From Clostridiales bacterium (GTDB lineage: Bacteria > Bacillota > Clostridia > Oscillospirales > Oscillospiraceae): a stretch of DNA of 33,190 nucleotides. The stretch covers positions 1 through 33,190 of the forward strand of contig JAJQEM010000126.1 in assembly GCA_021201635.1 (NCBI GenBank), written 5' to 3'. The notes beneath the pieces were generated by a model that saw nothing but the letters and a program-made list of their open reading frames with translations, did not search any database and was not told where the DNA came from. Numbering within the stretch: the first letter of the stretch is position 1; each line of letters starts with the position of its first letter. Both the position numbers and the translations under genes were made by a program. Below are positions 9,309 through 17,677 of this stretch, piece by piece.

Positions 9309-10271
9309 TTACTTTTTCTCCCTGGACATCTGGAGGGCCACTGCGCCGATGATGCCGGCGTCGTTGCCCAGGGTGGCCCGGACGGCGGGAGGGGGCGGGA
9401 ACTCGTCTGCGGCAAAGGAATACTTCCGGATGCCCTCGTTGAGGGGAATCATGAGATAGTCTCCCTGGTTGCAGATGCCGCCGCCCATAATAATCAGCTC
9501 CGGCCGGAAGGTGTCCACGATGCCCACAATGCCCATGGCCAGGTAGTCGATGTACTGTGCCACCACCGCCCGTGCGGTGCCGTCGTCCAGCTTGGCGGCG
9601 TCGAAGGGGACCTTGCCGTTGACCTTGTCGATGTCTCCGTCCACCAGTGCCCACATTTTAGAGTCCGGGTTTTTCTCCATGGCCCGGCGGGTCTGGCGGA
9701 TGAGAGCAGTGGCGGAGGTGTACGCCTCAAAGCAGCCCCGCTTGCCACAGCCGCACAGCTCCCCGCCGTAGCAGAAGGTGAAGTGGCCCGGCTCGGTGCC
9801 CTGACCGGTGCAGCCGCTGAAAATTTTGCCGTTGACGATAAAGCCGCCGCCGATACCGGTGCCCAGGGTGATCATCAGGGCGCTGTTGCAGTTGGCCCCG
9901 CTGCCGGCCACCACCTCGCCCAGGGCGGCGCAGTCGGCGTCGTTGCCCAGGTAGACAGGCAGACCCAGCCGAGAGGACATGATCTCCTGCAGGGGCAGGT
10001 TCTTCCAGCCCAGGTTCACCGCCTGGATGACGTTGCCGTCCGGCGTCACTGCCCCGGGCACGCCGATGCCGATGGAGCTGATGTCCGCCAGGGTCATCCC
10101 CGCCAGCTCCAGCACCGCCCGGACGGAGGCCACCATGTCGTCGATCAGCGCCTCCGCCTTCCGGTCTGCCCCGGTAGGGACGCTGAGCTTTTTCAGCATA
10201 TTTTTCTCTTCATCCACAACGCCCACGGCAATGTTGGTTCCGCCAATGTCTATTCCGATAAAGTAGCGCAT
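9309..10271 (-). CDS. ROK-family glucokinase
   Basis: MRYFIGIDIGGTNIAVGVVDEE (ATP-binding DxGGT), GTGIGGGFIVNGKIFSG, ROK zinc motif CGCGKRGCFEAYTSATAL; start placed at 10271. Confidence 0.9.
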   Translation of the reverse strand: MRYFIGIDIGGTNIAVGVVDEEKNMLKKLSVPTGADRKAEALIDDMVASVRAVLELAGMTLADISSIGIGVPGAVTPDGNVIQAVNLGWKNLPLQEIMSSRLGLPVYLGNDADCAALGEVVAGSGANCNSALMITLGTGIGGGFIVNGKIFSGCTGQGTEPGHFTFCYGGELCGCGKRGCFEAYTSATALIRQTRRAMEKNPDSKMWALVDGDIDKVNGKVPFDAAKLDDGTARAVVAQYIDYLAMGIVGIVDTFRPELIIMGGGICNQGDYLMIPLNEGIRKYSFAADEFPPPPAVRATLGNDAGIIGAVALQMSREKK

Positions 10272-10529
10272 AGTGCTTTCCCTCCAGGGCATATTTTGTT
10301 TTTGAAACGCCGTCCGTTTTCCCTTTGTCTCACACAGAGCAAACAGGAAGCGGCGAGCGTTTCCTGTTCCTGAATATTTTTCAACGGCTAGTCTGAGTTA
10401 TGAGCCAGCAAACTACTCATGGACACATTTTAGGCCATTGCACCGTCAGCCCGGCGGACTGCGTTTTTGTCTGACGACATTATACCAACAGAATTCAGAA
10501 TTTGCAAGGTTTCAACAGCGCTATCGGCC

Positions 10530-10558
10530 TTGAATTTTCGCTCTGGATTCGTTATACT
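10530..10558 (+). promoter_or_regulatory. putative sigma-A promoter of VanW-domain gene (TTGAAT-17-TATACT)
   Basis: -35 10530-10535, -10 10553-10558. Confidence 0.5.
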
Positions 10559-10626
10559 GAGTAGGACGCCACACAACGAACCATTCACCGCCTGCCCCGG
10601 GCAGGACGGTCTGACCCGGGAGGCAT

Positions 10627-12249
10627 ATGATGGCAAGCAAGGCAAAGACTGCGCCCAGTCGGGCGAAAAAAGCCGAACCCAAGGGAAAAAAGCACACTGG
10701 GCTCAAGGCGGCTCTGATCCTGATTCTTCTTCTGATTGCCCTGGTGTTCGCCGTCTATCTCTACCTGTGTATGCAGGTAGACCAAGACACCATCATCGGA
10801 GATGTGACCATCCAGGGGGTGGATGTCCGGGGTATGACCCGGGACGAGGCTGCCGCCGCCGTGGATGCGTCCATTGAAAGCGCCTATCAGGGCCAGACAG
10901 TGGACATCCTCCTGGCGGGAGAGGCCTACAGCGTCACTGTCTGGGACGAGGAGCAAAACCTTCTGACCTGGGATTACAGCGATGCCCTGGACGAGGCCAT
11001 GGAGCCGGGCCACGGGGACTTTCTCACCCGGGGCTGGGAGTGGCTCCAGGTGCAGATGGGTGATGTAGAGGAACAGACCGTCACCGTTTCCCCTGTCCTC
11101 ACCGACACGGAGACGCTGAAATCCCTCATCCAGGCCACCGGCATCGAGGCGGTGGACACCGCCGTGGAGACCACCTACACCATTGAGGACGACGCCGTGG
11201 TCATCACCAAGGGCAGCACCGGGGTGACGGCGGACGTGGATACCCTGACCGACCAGGTGGCCAGTCTGGTCAACTCCGGCGACTGGCCGGAGGAACACAC
11301 GGTGGACTGTGCCACTCTCTCCAGCGAGATCGCCGAGCTGGACATCCAGGCCATCTATGACCAGATCTACGTGGCGCCGGTCAGCGCCACCTTGGACCCG
11401 GCCAACGACTATGCCATCGTCCCCTCCACCGACGGGGTATCCTTCGACGTGGACGCCGCCACACAGGCGCTGGAGGAGGCCGAGGCGGGCAGTCAGGTGA
11501 CAGTGGAGCTGGTCTACACCGAGCCGGCCATCACCACGGAAAACCTGGAGGAAAACCTGTTCGCCGACGTGCTGGGGAGCTATACCACCACTGTCTCCGG
11601 CTCCTCTGGCCGGAAGAGCAACGTGAAGCTCTCCGCCCAGTTCTGCGACGGCACCATCCTGCTGCCGGGAGAAATTTTTGATTACAACGACACGGTAGGC
11701 GAGCGCACCACCGCCCGGGGGTTCTCTGCGGCCCCCGCCTATAACAACGGCGAGACCGTCCAGGAGGTGGGCGGTGGCATCTGCCAGACCTCCTCTACTC
11801 TGTACGCCGCCTGCCTCTACGCCAATCTGGAGATCGTCACCCGGACCAACCACACCTACGCCTCCAGCTACATCGGCCTGGGTCTGGACGCCACTGTCTC
11901 CTGGGGCGGCCCGGAGTTCGAGTTTGCCAACAACACTGACTATCCCATCAAGATCGTCACCAGCTACTCCGGCGGTAAGCTGACGGTGAGCATTTACGGC
12001 ACCAAGACGGACGACATCACAGTAAAAATCGTCAGCAAGACCCTGGAGACCATCCCCTATTCCACCACCTACACCACCGACAGCAGCCTGTCCTCCGGGC
12101 AGAGCAAGGTCATCACCACCCCCTACACCGGCTACAAAGTGCAGACCTACCGGGAGCTGTATGACGGGGACGGCAACCTCATCTCCTCCACAGAGGAGGC
12201 CTACAGCTACTACAAGGCCCGGAACAAGGTCATTGCCACCGGGGATTAA
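10627..12249 (+). CDS. VanW-family membrane-anchored protein
   Basis: N-terminal TM helix ALILILLLIALVFAVYLY; VanW domain ILLPGEIFDYNDTVGERTTARGFSAAPAYNNGETVQEVGGGICQTSSTLYAACLYANLEIVTRTNHTY...YPIKI; RBS gggagg. Confidence 0.9.
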   Translation: MMASKAKTAPSRAKKAEPKGKKHTGLKAALILILLLIALVFAVYLYLCMQVDQDTIIGDVTIQGVDVRGMTRDEAAAAVDASIESAYQGQTVDILLAGEAYSVTVWDEEQNLLTWDYSDALDEAMEPGHGDFLTRGWEWLQVQMGDVEEQTVTVSPVLTDTETLKSLIQATGIEAVDTAVETTYTIEDDAVVITKGSTGVTADVDTLTDQVASLVNSGDWPEEHTVDCATLSSEIAELDIQAIYDQIYVAPVSATLDPANDYAIVPSTDGVSFDVDAATQALEEAEAGSQVTVELVYTEPAITTENLEENLFADVLGSYTTTVSGSSGRKSNVKLSAQFCDGTILLPGEIFDYNDTVGERTTARGFSAAPAYNNGETVQEVGGGICQTSSTLYAACLYANLEIVTRTNHTYASSYIGLGLDATVSWGGPEFEFANNTDYPIKIVTSYSGGKLTVSIYGTKTDDITVKIVSKTLETIPYSTTYTTDSSLSSGQSKVITTPYTGYKVQTYRELYDGDGNLISSTEEAYSYYKARNKVIATGD

Positions 12250-12270
12250 GCCAGCCAACAGCCGCAGTTT

Positions 12271-12300
12271 CCCAGGGGCGGAGCTTCTCCGCCCCTGGGG
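12271..12300 (+). terminator. rho-independent terminator after VanW gene
   Basis: cccaggggcggagcttctccgcccctgggg hairpin followed by tctattt. Confidence 0.7.
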
Positions 12301-12333
12301 TCTATTTCAGATTCAGACAGGAGCGTATCACAT

Positions 12334-13023
12334 ATGTTTCAAGGCTTTTCCGACGAGACCATCCAGTTTCTCTGGGGGATTGCGCTGAACAACGAGCGGA
12401 GCTGGTTCAACGCCCACAAGGAGGAGTATCTGACCCATCTCTATCAGCCCATGCAGGAGCTGGGGCGGACGGTGTACGACCGGATACTGGAGCGGAATCC
12501 GGGACTTTTGGTCAACCTCCACGTCACCCGCATCTACCGGGACGCCCGGCGACTTCACGGGGGCGGGCCGTATAAGGACCATCTCTGGCTCTCCCTGGAG
12601 CGGCCCCACGACCGGGACGAGGACTGGCACGACATCCCCTCTCTCTGGTTCGAGGTCTCCCGCCAGGGCTACGGCTACGGCCTGGGCTACTGGGGGACAC
12701 CCGCCGACATGGAGGCCTACCGCCGCCGCATCCGCCGGGAGCCGGAGGCTTTGGAGGCGCTGGTCCGGGACTTTGAGCGGCAGGACACCTTTGTCCTGGA
12801 GGGGCAGTCGTACAAGCGGCCCAAGGGCAGTATCTCTCCCCTGCTGGACGGCTGGTACAACCGGAAATCTCTCAGCTTTGTCCGGGAGTGCCCCCCGGAC
12901 GAGCTGTTCTGTTCGCCGGAGCTGGCGGACGCCGTGGCGGAGGGCTGGGAGCTGCTGCTGCCCCTGTACCACTATTTTGACGATCTGCGCATGGAGCCGC
13001 CGGTGACGGAGCGTATCCTGTAA
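12334..13023 (+). CDS. DUF2461 family protein
   Basis: MFQGFSDETIQFLWGIALNNERSWFNAHKEEYLTHLYQPM...TRIYRDARRLHGGGPYKDHLWLSLE pattern of DUF2461. Confidence 0.85.
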   Translation: MFQGFSDETIQFLWGIALNNERSWFNAHKEEYLTHLYQPMQELGRTVYDRILERNPGLLVNLHVTRIYRDARRLHGGGPYKDHLWLSLERPHDRDEDWHDIPSLWFEVSRQGYGYGLGYWGTPADMEAYRRRIRREPEALEALVRDFERQDTFVLEGQSYKRPKGSISPLLDGWYNRKSLSFVRECPPDELFCSPELADAVAEGWELLLPLYHYFDDLRMEPPVTERIL

Positions 13024-13133
13024 AACCAGTATTTTGGCTCTTTCTCCGCTGCATAGCCGCTTTTGTACAAATGAAACACGTACGATTTTTCGGGCGGAAG
13101 GCCGGTCATTCCCGGCCCTCCGCCTGCGTTCAT

Positions 13134-13493
13134 TTATTCGTCACCGTGGTCCTCGCCGCCGTCACCCAGTCCAGACAGCCCTCCAAACAGCTGCCGGAGC
13201 TTCTCCGGCAGCAGCTGGGGATTGATCTCGCACACATTTTCCAAAATAGAGCCGGTCTCCATCAGGCTGATATAGGTGCACGCTGACCCGGCCACCGGCA
13301 GAGTCACCCCCAGGTCCAGATACCCCTGGGCATAGTCCACCAGCACCCCCAGAAGGATGACCAAAATCAGCCCAGACTTGTGAAACAGTCCCTCCCGCAT
13401 TTTGGTGCTGGAAAAGCTGGCCGTGGCAAAGGCTTTGATCAGGCCGGTGACAAAATCCAGCAGGATAAAGGCAAACACGATAGCATAGATCAT
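13134..13493 (-). CDS. phage holin (phage_holin_4/TcdE-like family)
   Basis: MIYAIVFAFILLDFVTGLIKAFATASFSSTKMREGLFHKSGLILVILLGVLVDYA typical holin; RBS ggaggg upstream of ATG 13493. Confidence 0.88.
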   Translation of the reverse strand: MIYAIVFAFILLDFVTGLIKAFATASFSSTKMREGLFHKSGLILVILLGVLVDYAQGYLDLGVTLPVAGSACTYISLMETGSILENVCEINPQLLPEKLRQLFGGLSGLGDGGEDHGDE

Positions 13494-13897
13494 AGTGCTG
13501 CTCCCTCCTCTGTCCATCCATACACTCCGGGTTCCCACACATTGTTGTCAATATCGGACACCCAGGTCTTGCCGTTGTGGGTCACAGTGTCACCCTGCAT
13601 ATACGGGTTGGTGCTGTCGGGTTGGACCCACTCGCCCACCTCAGAGCCGCCCTGTCCGGGCAGCACCTCCGCAAACAGGCTCGCCGCCGTGTCCGGGGTC
13701 CAGTCGCTCTGGCTGGTGTGGTCCTGCAAGACGGTGTAAACCGTCCCGCCGTACTGCACCTTTGTCCCCGCCTCGTAGGCCGTCTCTGCGCTCCACGCCG
13801 GGAACAGGGTGGGGACCTCCGCCGCCGTCTCATCGTCCAGCGATTGCACGGCTGTTTCAATCGCCGCCCGGTACTTCAATGCCTCCGCTCTTGTCAT
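13490..13897 (-). CDS. phage-associated protein with carbohydrate-binding (CBM5/12-like) motifs
   Basis: FPAWSAETAYEAGTKVQYGGTVYTVLQDHTSQSDWTPDTAASLFAEV ... VTHNGKTWVSDIDNNVWEPGVYGW: two Y/W-rich repeats typical of prophage CBM-like proteins; overlaps holin start. Confidence 0.75.
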   Translation of the reverse strand: MTRAEALKYRAAIETAVQSLDDETAAEVPTLFPAWSAETAYEAGTKVQYGGTVYTVLQDHTSQSDWTPDTAASLFAEVLPGQGGSEVGEWVQPDSTNPYMQGDTVTHNGKTWVSDIDNNVWEPGVYGWTEEGAAL

Positions 13898-14157
13898 GTC
13901 GTCTCGCCTCCTAAAATAATGCTGACTGCCTCAGTGTCAGAAATTTCGTCGCTCTCCACCTTCGTCCACTGACTGGACAGGTTCTCCTGGGTCAAAATGC
14001 TGAACGCCGCAGGCTCCACCACCTGCTGGCCGAACAGACAAGTCTCCCCGAAATCCTCCACATACGCCTCCGAGATGAGCAGCAGCTCCCGTCCCTCGTC
14101 CGGGGTAATGTGGTCCCCCACATAGAGGGCAGAGCCGTTTTTGTCGTAAAATGCCAT
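13894..14157 (-). CDS. small phage-associated hypothetical protein
   Basis: 87-aa ORF MAFYDKNGSALYVGDHITPDEGRELLLISEAYVEDFG... overlapping the next gene and lying in the tail/holin operon. Confidence 0.65.
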   Translation of the reverse strand: MAFYDKNGSALYVGDHITPDEGRELLLISEAYVEDFGETCLFGQQVVEPAAFSILTQENLSSQWTKVESDEISDTEAVSIILGGETT

Positions 14158-14167
14158 GGTATCCTCC

Positions 14168-16300
14168 TTAATAGACAGCGATCCAGCGTGTGCCGGTCTG
14201 GGTCGTATTGGTCCGGGTCACATAGACGGTGAAGCCCGTGCTGCTGGCCCCTGCCGCCGAGACGCCGATGGTGACGGTGCCCGGGTTGGTGACCGAGACC
14301 CCTGCCACCACAGTGGGCGTGCCGGAAAATGTCTTGCTGAACGTCACCGCCACCCCGGTAGGGGTATTGGCGGCGGACGGGGTCACGTAGGTAGCGCCGT
14401 GCTGGATTTCCGGAACCCGGAAATTTGTCGACGCCCCGATATAAAGATCGGAATATACATACAATTTGCTGGTATCGTAGGCCCCTATCCTAAGGTAATC
14501 GCTTGAACCGTAGGGATAGAGATAGATATTGGCGCTATAGTCTGACTTGATGTTGACAGCGCCGTTTGCTGTAATTTGCCCACCAGCAACAATTGCCCCA
14601 GACACATTAAGGGTACTACCTAGCTTAGTTGCCCCGCTGACGTTGAGGGTGCTGCTCAGCGTGGCTGCGCCCGCCGCCGCCAACGTGCCGTTTACCGAGC
14701 AGCCATTGGCCAGATAGGTGGAATAGGCCGTGCTCTCATCCCCGGAAACTCTGACCGCCAGTCCATCATATTTTCCGCCCAGATAGTATTGGATCGTATT
14801 TCCCGTCTCCACTGCGCTCCTGCCATAGAGTGCGCCGCAATTGATTACGGCGTAATTCCCGCTTTCGTCCGCATTGGAGGTAAAGGAGCTGCCGGAGATG
14901 GATCCGCCCACCAGAGCGGCGCCCGTGATGGTGCCCGTGGCGGTGATGTCCTGGGCAAACAGGTCGGTGACGTTGATCTGGTCTGCCGTCACCGAGTGAG
15001 CTGCCAGGACAGACCCGTCCAGGGCGGTTTGATATTGTTCCTCCGCCAGCTGGTCCGCAGTCAGCCCGCCCGCTGTTGCGTTGATTTCATAGATCAGCCC
15101 GTCCGCCCCGGTGAGGATGAGCTTGTTTGCCGTCAGAGTGTTTGCCTGGATCACATCGCCCACGATGGTCACGCCGGTCAGGTACTTGCTCGCATTGATC
15201 TCCACGCCGGAGAGAGTGTCGGTGACGATGCCGCCCCGCACCAGCAGGTCCTGGACCGCAAACAGGCTCTTAAAGCTGGCCATGTCCGCCGTATACCGCT
15301 CCAGGGCAGTGGTGGTGGGGCCCTTGTAGCTGGCGGAGTTGTCCGTCTCTGCGCTGCCATAGGCGGTGAGCTTTGTCTGAAAGCCCCCGTCGTAGGTGTG
15401 CTCCACGTTCATGACCGGGAAGGTGTAGCTCTCCCCGGCAAGGTCGGTGACGGTGACGATGTCTCCCGGCTCCAGCTGCAGGTCCCCGACTATCGTCACC
15501 TCTCCCGGCCGGTAGGTGAAGCCCTCCAGCCCGGCCCACACGGACTCCAGCGCCTCCTCCGTCATATAGGGGTCGGTCAGGGAGATGCCGCTGCCTCCCG
15601 TCCCAGCGGAGATCTGGTCGTCCTCCCCGGAGCCGGTGGCTACCGTCAGGCTGGACAGAACATAGTCATAGTCCTTCCGGGTGAAGCCGCCGCTGTAGTA
15701 GTCCTCCGGACCGATGTCCGCATCTGCGGCGGAGAACCACCGAAGTGCCAGCCTTCCCTCCCGGTCAAACAGGGCGTTGCACCCCAGCAGCACCGCCATA
15801 TACCCCGCCATCTCCCGGCAGGTATACCCGGAGGACACCCCGCTGACCGCCTGATCGGTCAGCCCGGACACGTCCCCTAGTTCCACCCCCGCCTGGTCGC
15901 AGATCTCCGCCAGCACCTCCAAAGCAGTGGCAGGAGCTGGGTCGGACGGGTAGTATCCCGACTCCATGGCCCAGATCATGGCGTCGGACGCCGTGACCTT
16001 CACCGTGCCCTCTCCCGTCTCCGGCGTCTCGAAGCGGAACCGGCCAAGGCTGAGCCACGCACCCCCGATCTCCACCTCCGGGGTAACATACGCCCCCTCC
16101 AGCGACGGAAGCCCGTCCCCGGCGAGAGTCACCGTTAGATACGCTGCCACCGTACTGCCCAGACTGGGCCCGGAGGTGTCGGAGCTGCACCCGGCGGTCA
16201 GGGTGAGCCGGATGATCTCCTCCTCCAGACAGGCGCCGCTGTCCAGCCGCAGCCGGAGCGGGACCCGGTCCTGGCCCTCATACGCAAATTCTGAAAGCAA
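14168..16300 (-). CDS. phage tail/baseplate-type structural protein with C-terminal H-type-lectin-like region
   Basis: 710 aa, TTG start with GGAGGGAGG RBS; N-term MLSEFAYEGQDRVPLRLRLDSG..., central LSGVEINASKYLTGVTIVGDVIQANTLTANKLILTG, C-term TGVAVTFSKTFSGTPTVVAGVSVTNPGTVTIGVSAAGASSTGFTVYVTRTNTTQTGTRWIAVY. Confidence 0.8.
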   Translation of the reverse strand: MLSEFAYEGQDRVPLRLRLDSGACLEEEIIRLTLTAGCSSDTSGPSLGSTVAAYLTVTLAGDGLPSLEGAYVTPEVEIGGAWLSLGRFRFETPETGEGTVKVTASDAMIWAMESGYYPSDPAPATALEVLAEICDQAGVELGDVSGLTDQAVSGVSSGYTCREMAGYMAVLLGCNALFDREGRLALRWFSAADADIGPEDYYSGGFTRKDYDYVLSSLTVATGSGEDDQISAGTGGSGISLTDPYMTEEALESVWAGLEGFTYRPGEVTIVGDLQLEPGDIVTVTDLAGESYTFPVMNVEHTYDGGFQTKLTAYGSAETDNSASYKGPTTTALERYTADMASFKSLFAVQDLLVRGGIVTDTLSGVEINASKYLTGVTIVGDVIQANTLTANKLILTGADGLIYEINATAGGLTADQLAEEQYQTALDGSVLAAHSVTADQINVTDLFAQDITATGTITGAALVGGSISGSSFTSNADESGNYAVINCGALYGRSAVETGNTIQYYLGGKYDGLAVRVSGDESTAYSTYLANGCSVNGTLAAAGAATLSSTLNVSGATKLGSTLNVSGAIVAGGQITANGAVNIKSDYSANIYLYPYGSSDYLRIGAYDTSKLYVYSDLYIGASTNFRVPEIQHGATYVTPSAANTPTGVAVTFSKTFSGTPTVVAGVSVTNPGTVTIGVSAAGASSTGFTVYVTRTNTTQTGTRWIAVY

Positions 16301-16393
16301 TTCGCCTCCCTCCTTTCACCTGCATTGTATCGTAAAAGACTGTCCGCCGAAATGCAACAAACAGGATTTGCCGGCCAAATGGGCAGAAAAATA

Positions 16394-16425
16394 CCGTAGA
16401 TTTGCGTTTTTCCGCAAATCTACGG
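16394..16425 (-). terminator. rho-independent terminator downstream of ECF transporter gene
   Basis: CCGTAGATTTGCG-tttttc-CGCAAATCTACGG, minus-strand U-rich tail. Confidence 0.85.
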
Positions 16426-16450
16426 CATCAATATTGCTGAAAGACGGGAT

Positions 16451-17062
16451 TTAGCTCCGCTTCAGGGCGTGGGCCACGGCCTTGCCGACGCCGCCGCCCA
16501 CGACAGCCCCGGTGATCCACTCCACCAGGCCCTGGACGCCCACGGACAGGGCGACGAACACGATCGGGCCGGTAGCGCCCAGAGTGCTGACCAGACCCTG
16601 AACATAGTCACAGGAGTAGAAGAACCAGACGATGTATCCCATAAACAGCAGGGTGTTTAGCAGAGGGCACAGGAGCCCGGTGGCGAAGTAGCAGACCGTA
16701 TCCGTCTTGTCGATCTTTTTCAGACCCCGGAAGATCCAGCCTGTGAGCGCTCCCACCAGCGTCCGGGTGCCCACGCACAGGACGAAGGTGGAGACGGGAC
16801 TAAGCTGGAAAAAGGCCCCGGTCATAAGGGATGCCCCGGTGACGGCGTCATAGAAGCTGGTGAAGCCAAAGACCATGCCCAGAATCGCTCCCGCCAGCGG
16901 CCCGGAAATCATGGCACCGATGGCAATGGGGATCATGGTAAAGGTCATCACCAGAGGACCCACCGGGATGCTGGCCAGTCCGGTGAGCTTCATCACCAGA
17001 ATAATGGCGATGAGCAGAGCTACCTCGGTGAGATAGCGCACCTTGTCGTTGCTGTTTTTCAT
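16451..17062 (-). CDS. ECF transporter S component (substrate unknown)
   Basis: MKNSNDKVRYLTEVALLIAIILVMKLTGLASIPVGPLVMTFTMIPIAIGAMISGPLAGAILGMVFGFTSFY... multi-TM S-component pattern; RBS AGGAGG upstream of ATG 17062. Confidence 0.85.
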   Translation of the reverse strand: MKNSNDKVRYLTEVALLIAIILVMKLTGLASIPVGPLVMTFTMIPIAIGAMISGPLAGAILGMVFGFTSFYDAVTGASLMTGAFFQLSPVSTFVLCVGTRTLVGALTGWIFRGLKKIDKTDTVCYFATGLLCPLLNTLLFMGYIVWFFYSCDYVQGLVSTLGATGPIVFVALSVGVQGLVEWITGAVVGGGVGKAVAHALKRS

Positions 17063-17214
17063 GATAGTTACCTCCTGCTGCCGTTCCGCCCTTCGTCGGA
17101 TACAGCGCAATATGATGTGCCGCCGCTGTGGTTTTATGTTTCTCCTGCCGTCCGCACCGGGTACAGCGGAGCAATGACAACAGCATTGGCCGCCGGGCAA
17201 GCCCGACGGCCATC

Positions 17215-17243
17215 ATTATAGTTCGGATGAGGAAAAATTGCAA
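17215..17243 (-). promoter_or_regulatory. putative sigma-A promoter of ECF S component gene (TTGCAA-17-TATAAT)
   Basis: Minus-strand -35 at 17243-17238, -10 at 17220-17215. Confidence 0.6.
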
Positions 17244-17312
17244 CTGTATTTTTCGCAGATGAGGCATAGACTGTCAATGCCGCACCTGCCCTGAATTTCT
17301 GCCTCCAACCAC

Positions 17313-17340
17313 TTGACATTGTTCAAAGAGATGCTATAAT
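17313..17340 (+). promoter_or_regulatory. sigma-A promoter of trp operon (TTGACA-16-TATAAT)
   Basis: Consensus hexamers immediately upstream of the T-box leader. Confidence 0.8.
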
Positions 17341-17346
17341 ATCGTT

Positions 17347-17635
17347 AACTGAACATCATCCATGAAACCGTTGAAGTGGAGATAACGGCAGGATACGCGT
17401 TTACAGAGAGCCGGGATGCTGAAAATCCGGCAGCAGACGGCCTGTCAAATGGACCACGGAGGGCACGGCGAACCGCCCAGGAGGGCGCAGTATCCCGTGA
17501 CGTGAGGGCATACGTCAATTGCCGGAAATGTGTTTGCATTTCGCAAAGTGCGCAGAGTTTCTGCGAAACAAGGTGGCACCGCGGTACATCCGTCCTTGGC
17601 TGAGCAACAGTCATGGGCGGTTTTCATTTTTCCCG
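17347..17635 (+). ncRNA. T-box leader upstream of trpE, predicted Trp (UGG) specifier
   Basis: Antiterminator T-box AGGTGGCACCGCGG at 17571-17584; Stem I AGAGAG...GATGCTGAAAATCC; candidate specifier TGG at 17450-17452 in tcaaaTGGacca; terminator CCGTCC...GGGCGGTTTTCATTTTT. Confidence 0.9.
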
Positions 17636-17677
17636 GGGCGCAGCCGCCCCCCACCTCTTTTCTCAGGAGATGATGTC

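Noticed and set aside
10585-12258. 557-aa minus-strand ORF opposite the VanW gene
   Set aside because: Antisense mirror; VanW frame has RBS, TM helix and domain motifs
13088-13124. Hairpin ggcggaaggccggtcattcccggccctccgcc as terminator of the holin operon
   Set aside because: Stem is imperfect and minus-strand downstream is A-rich rather than U-rich, so terminator call not supported
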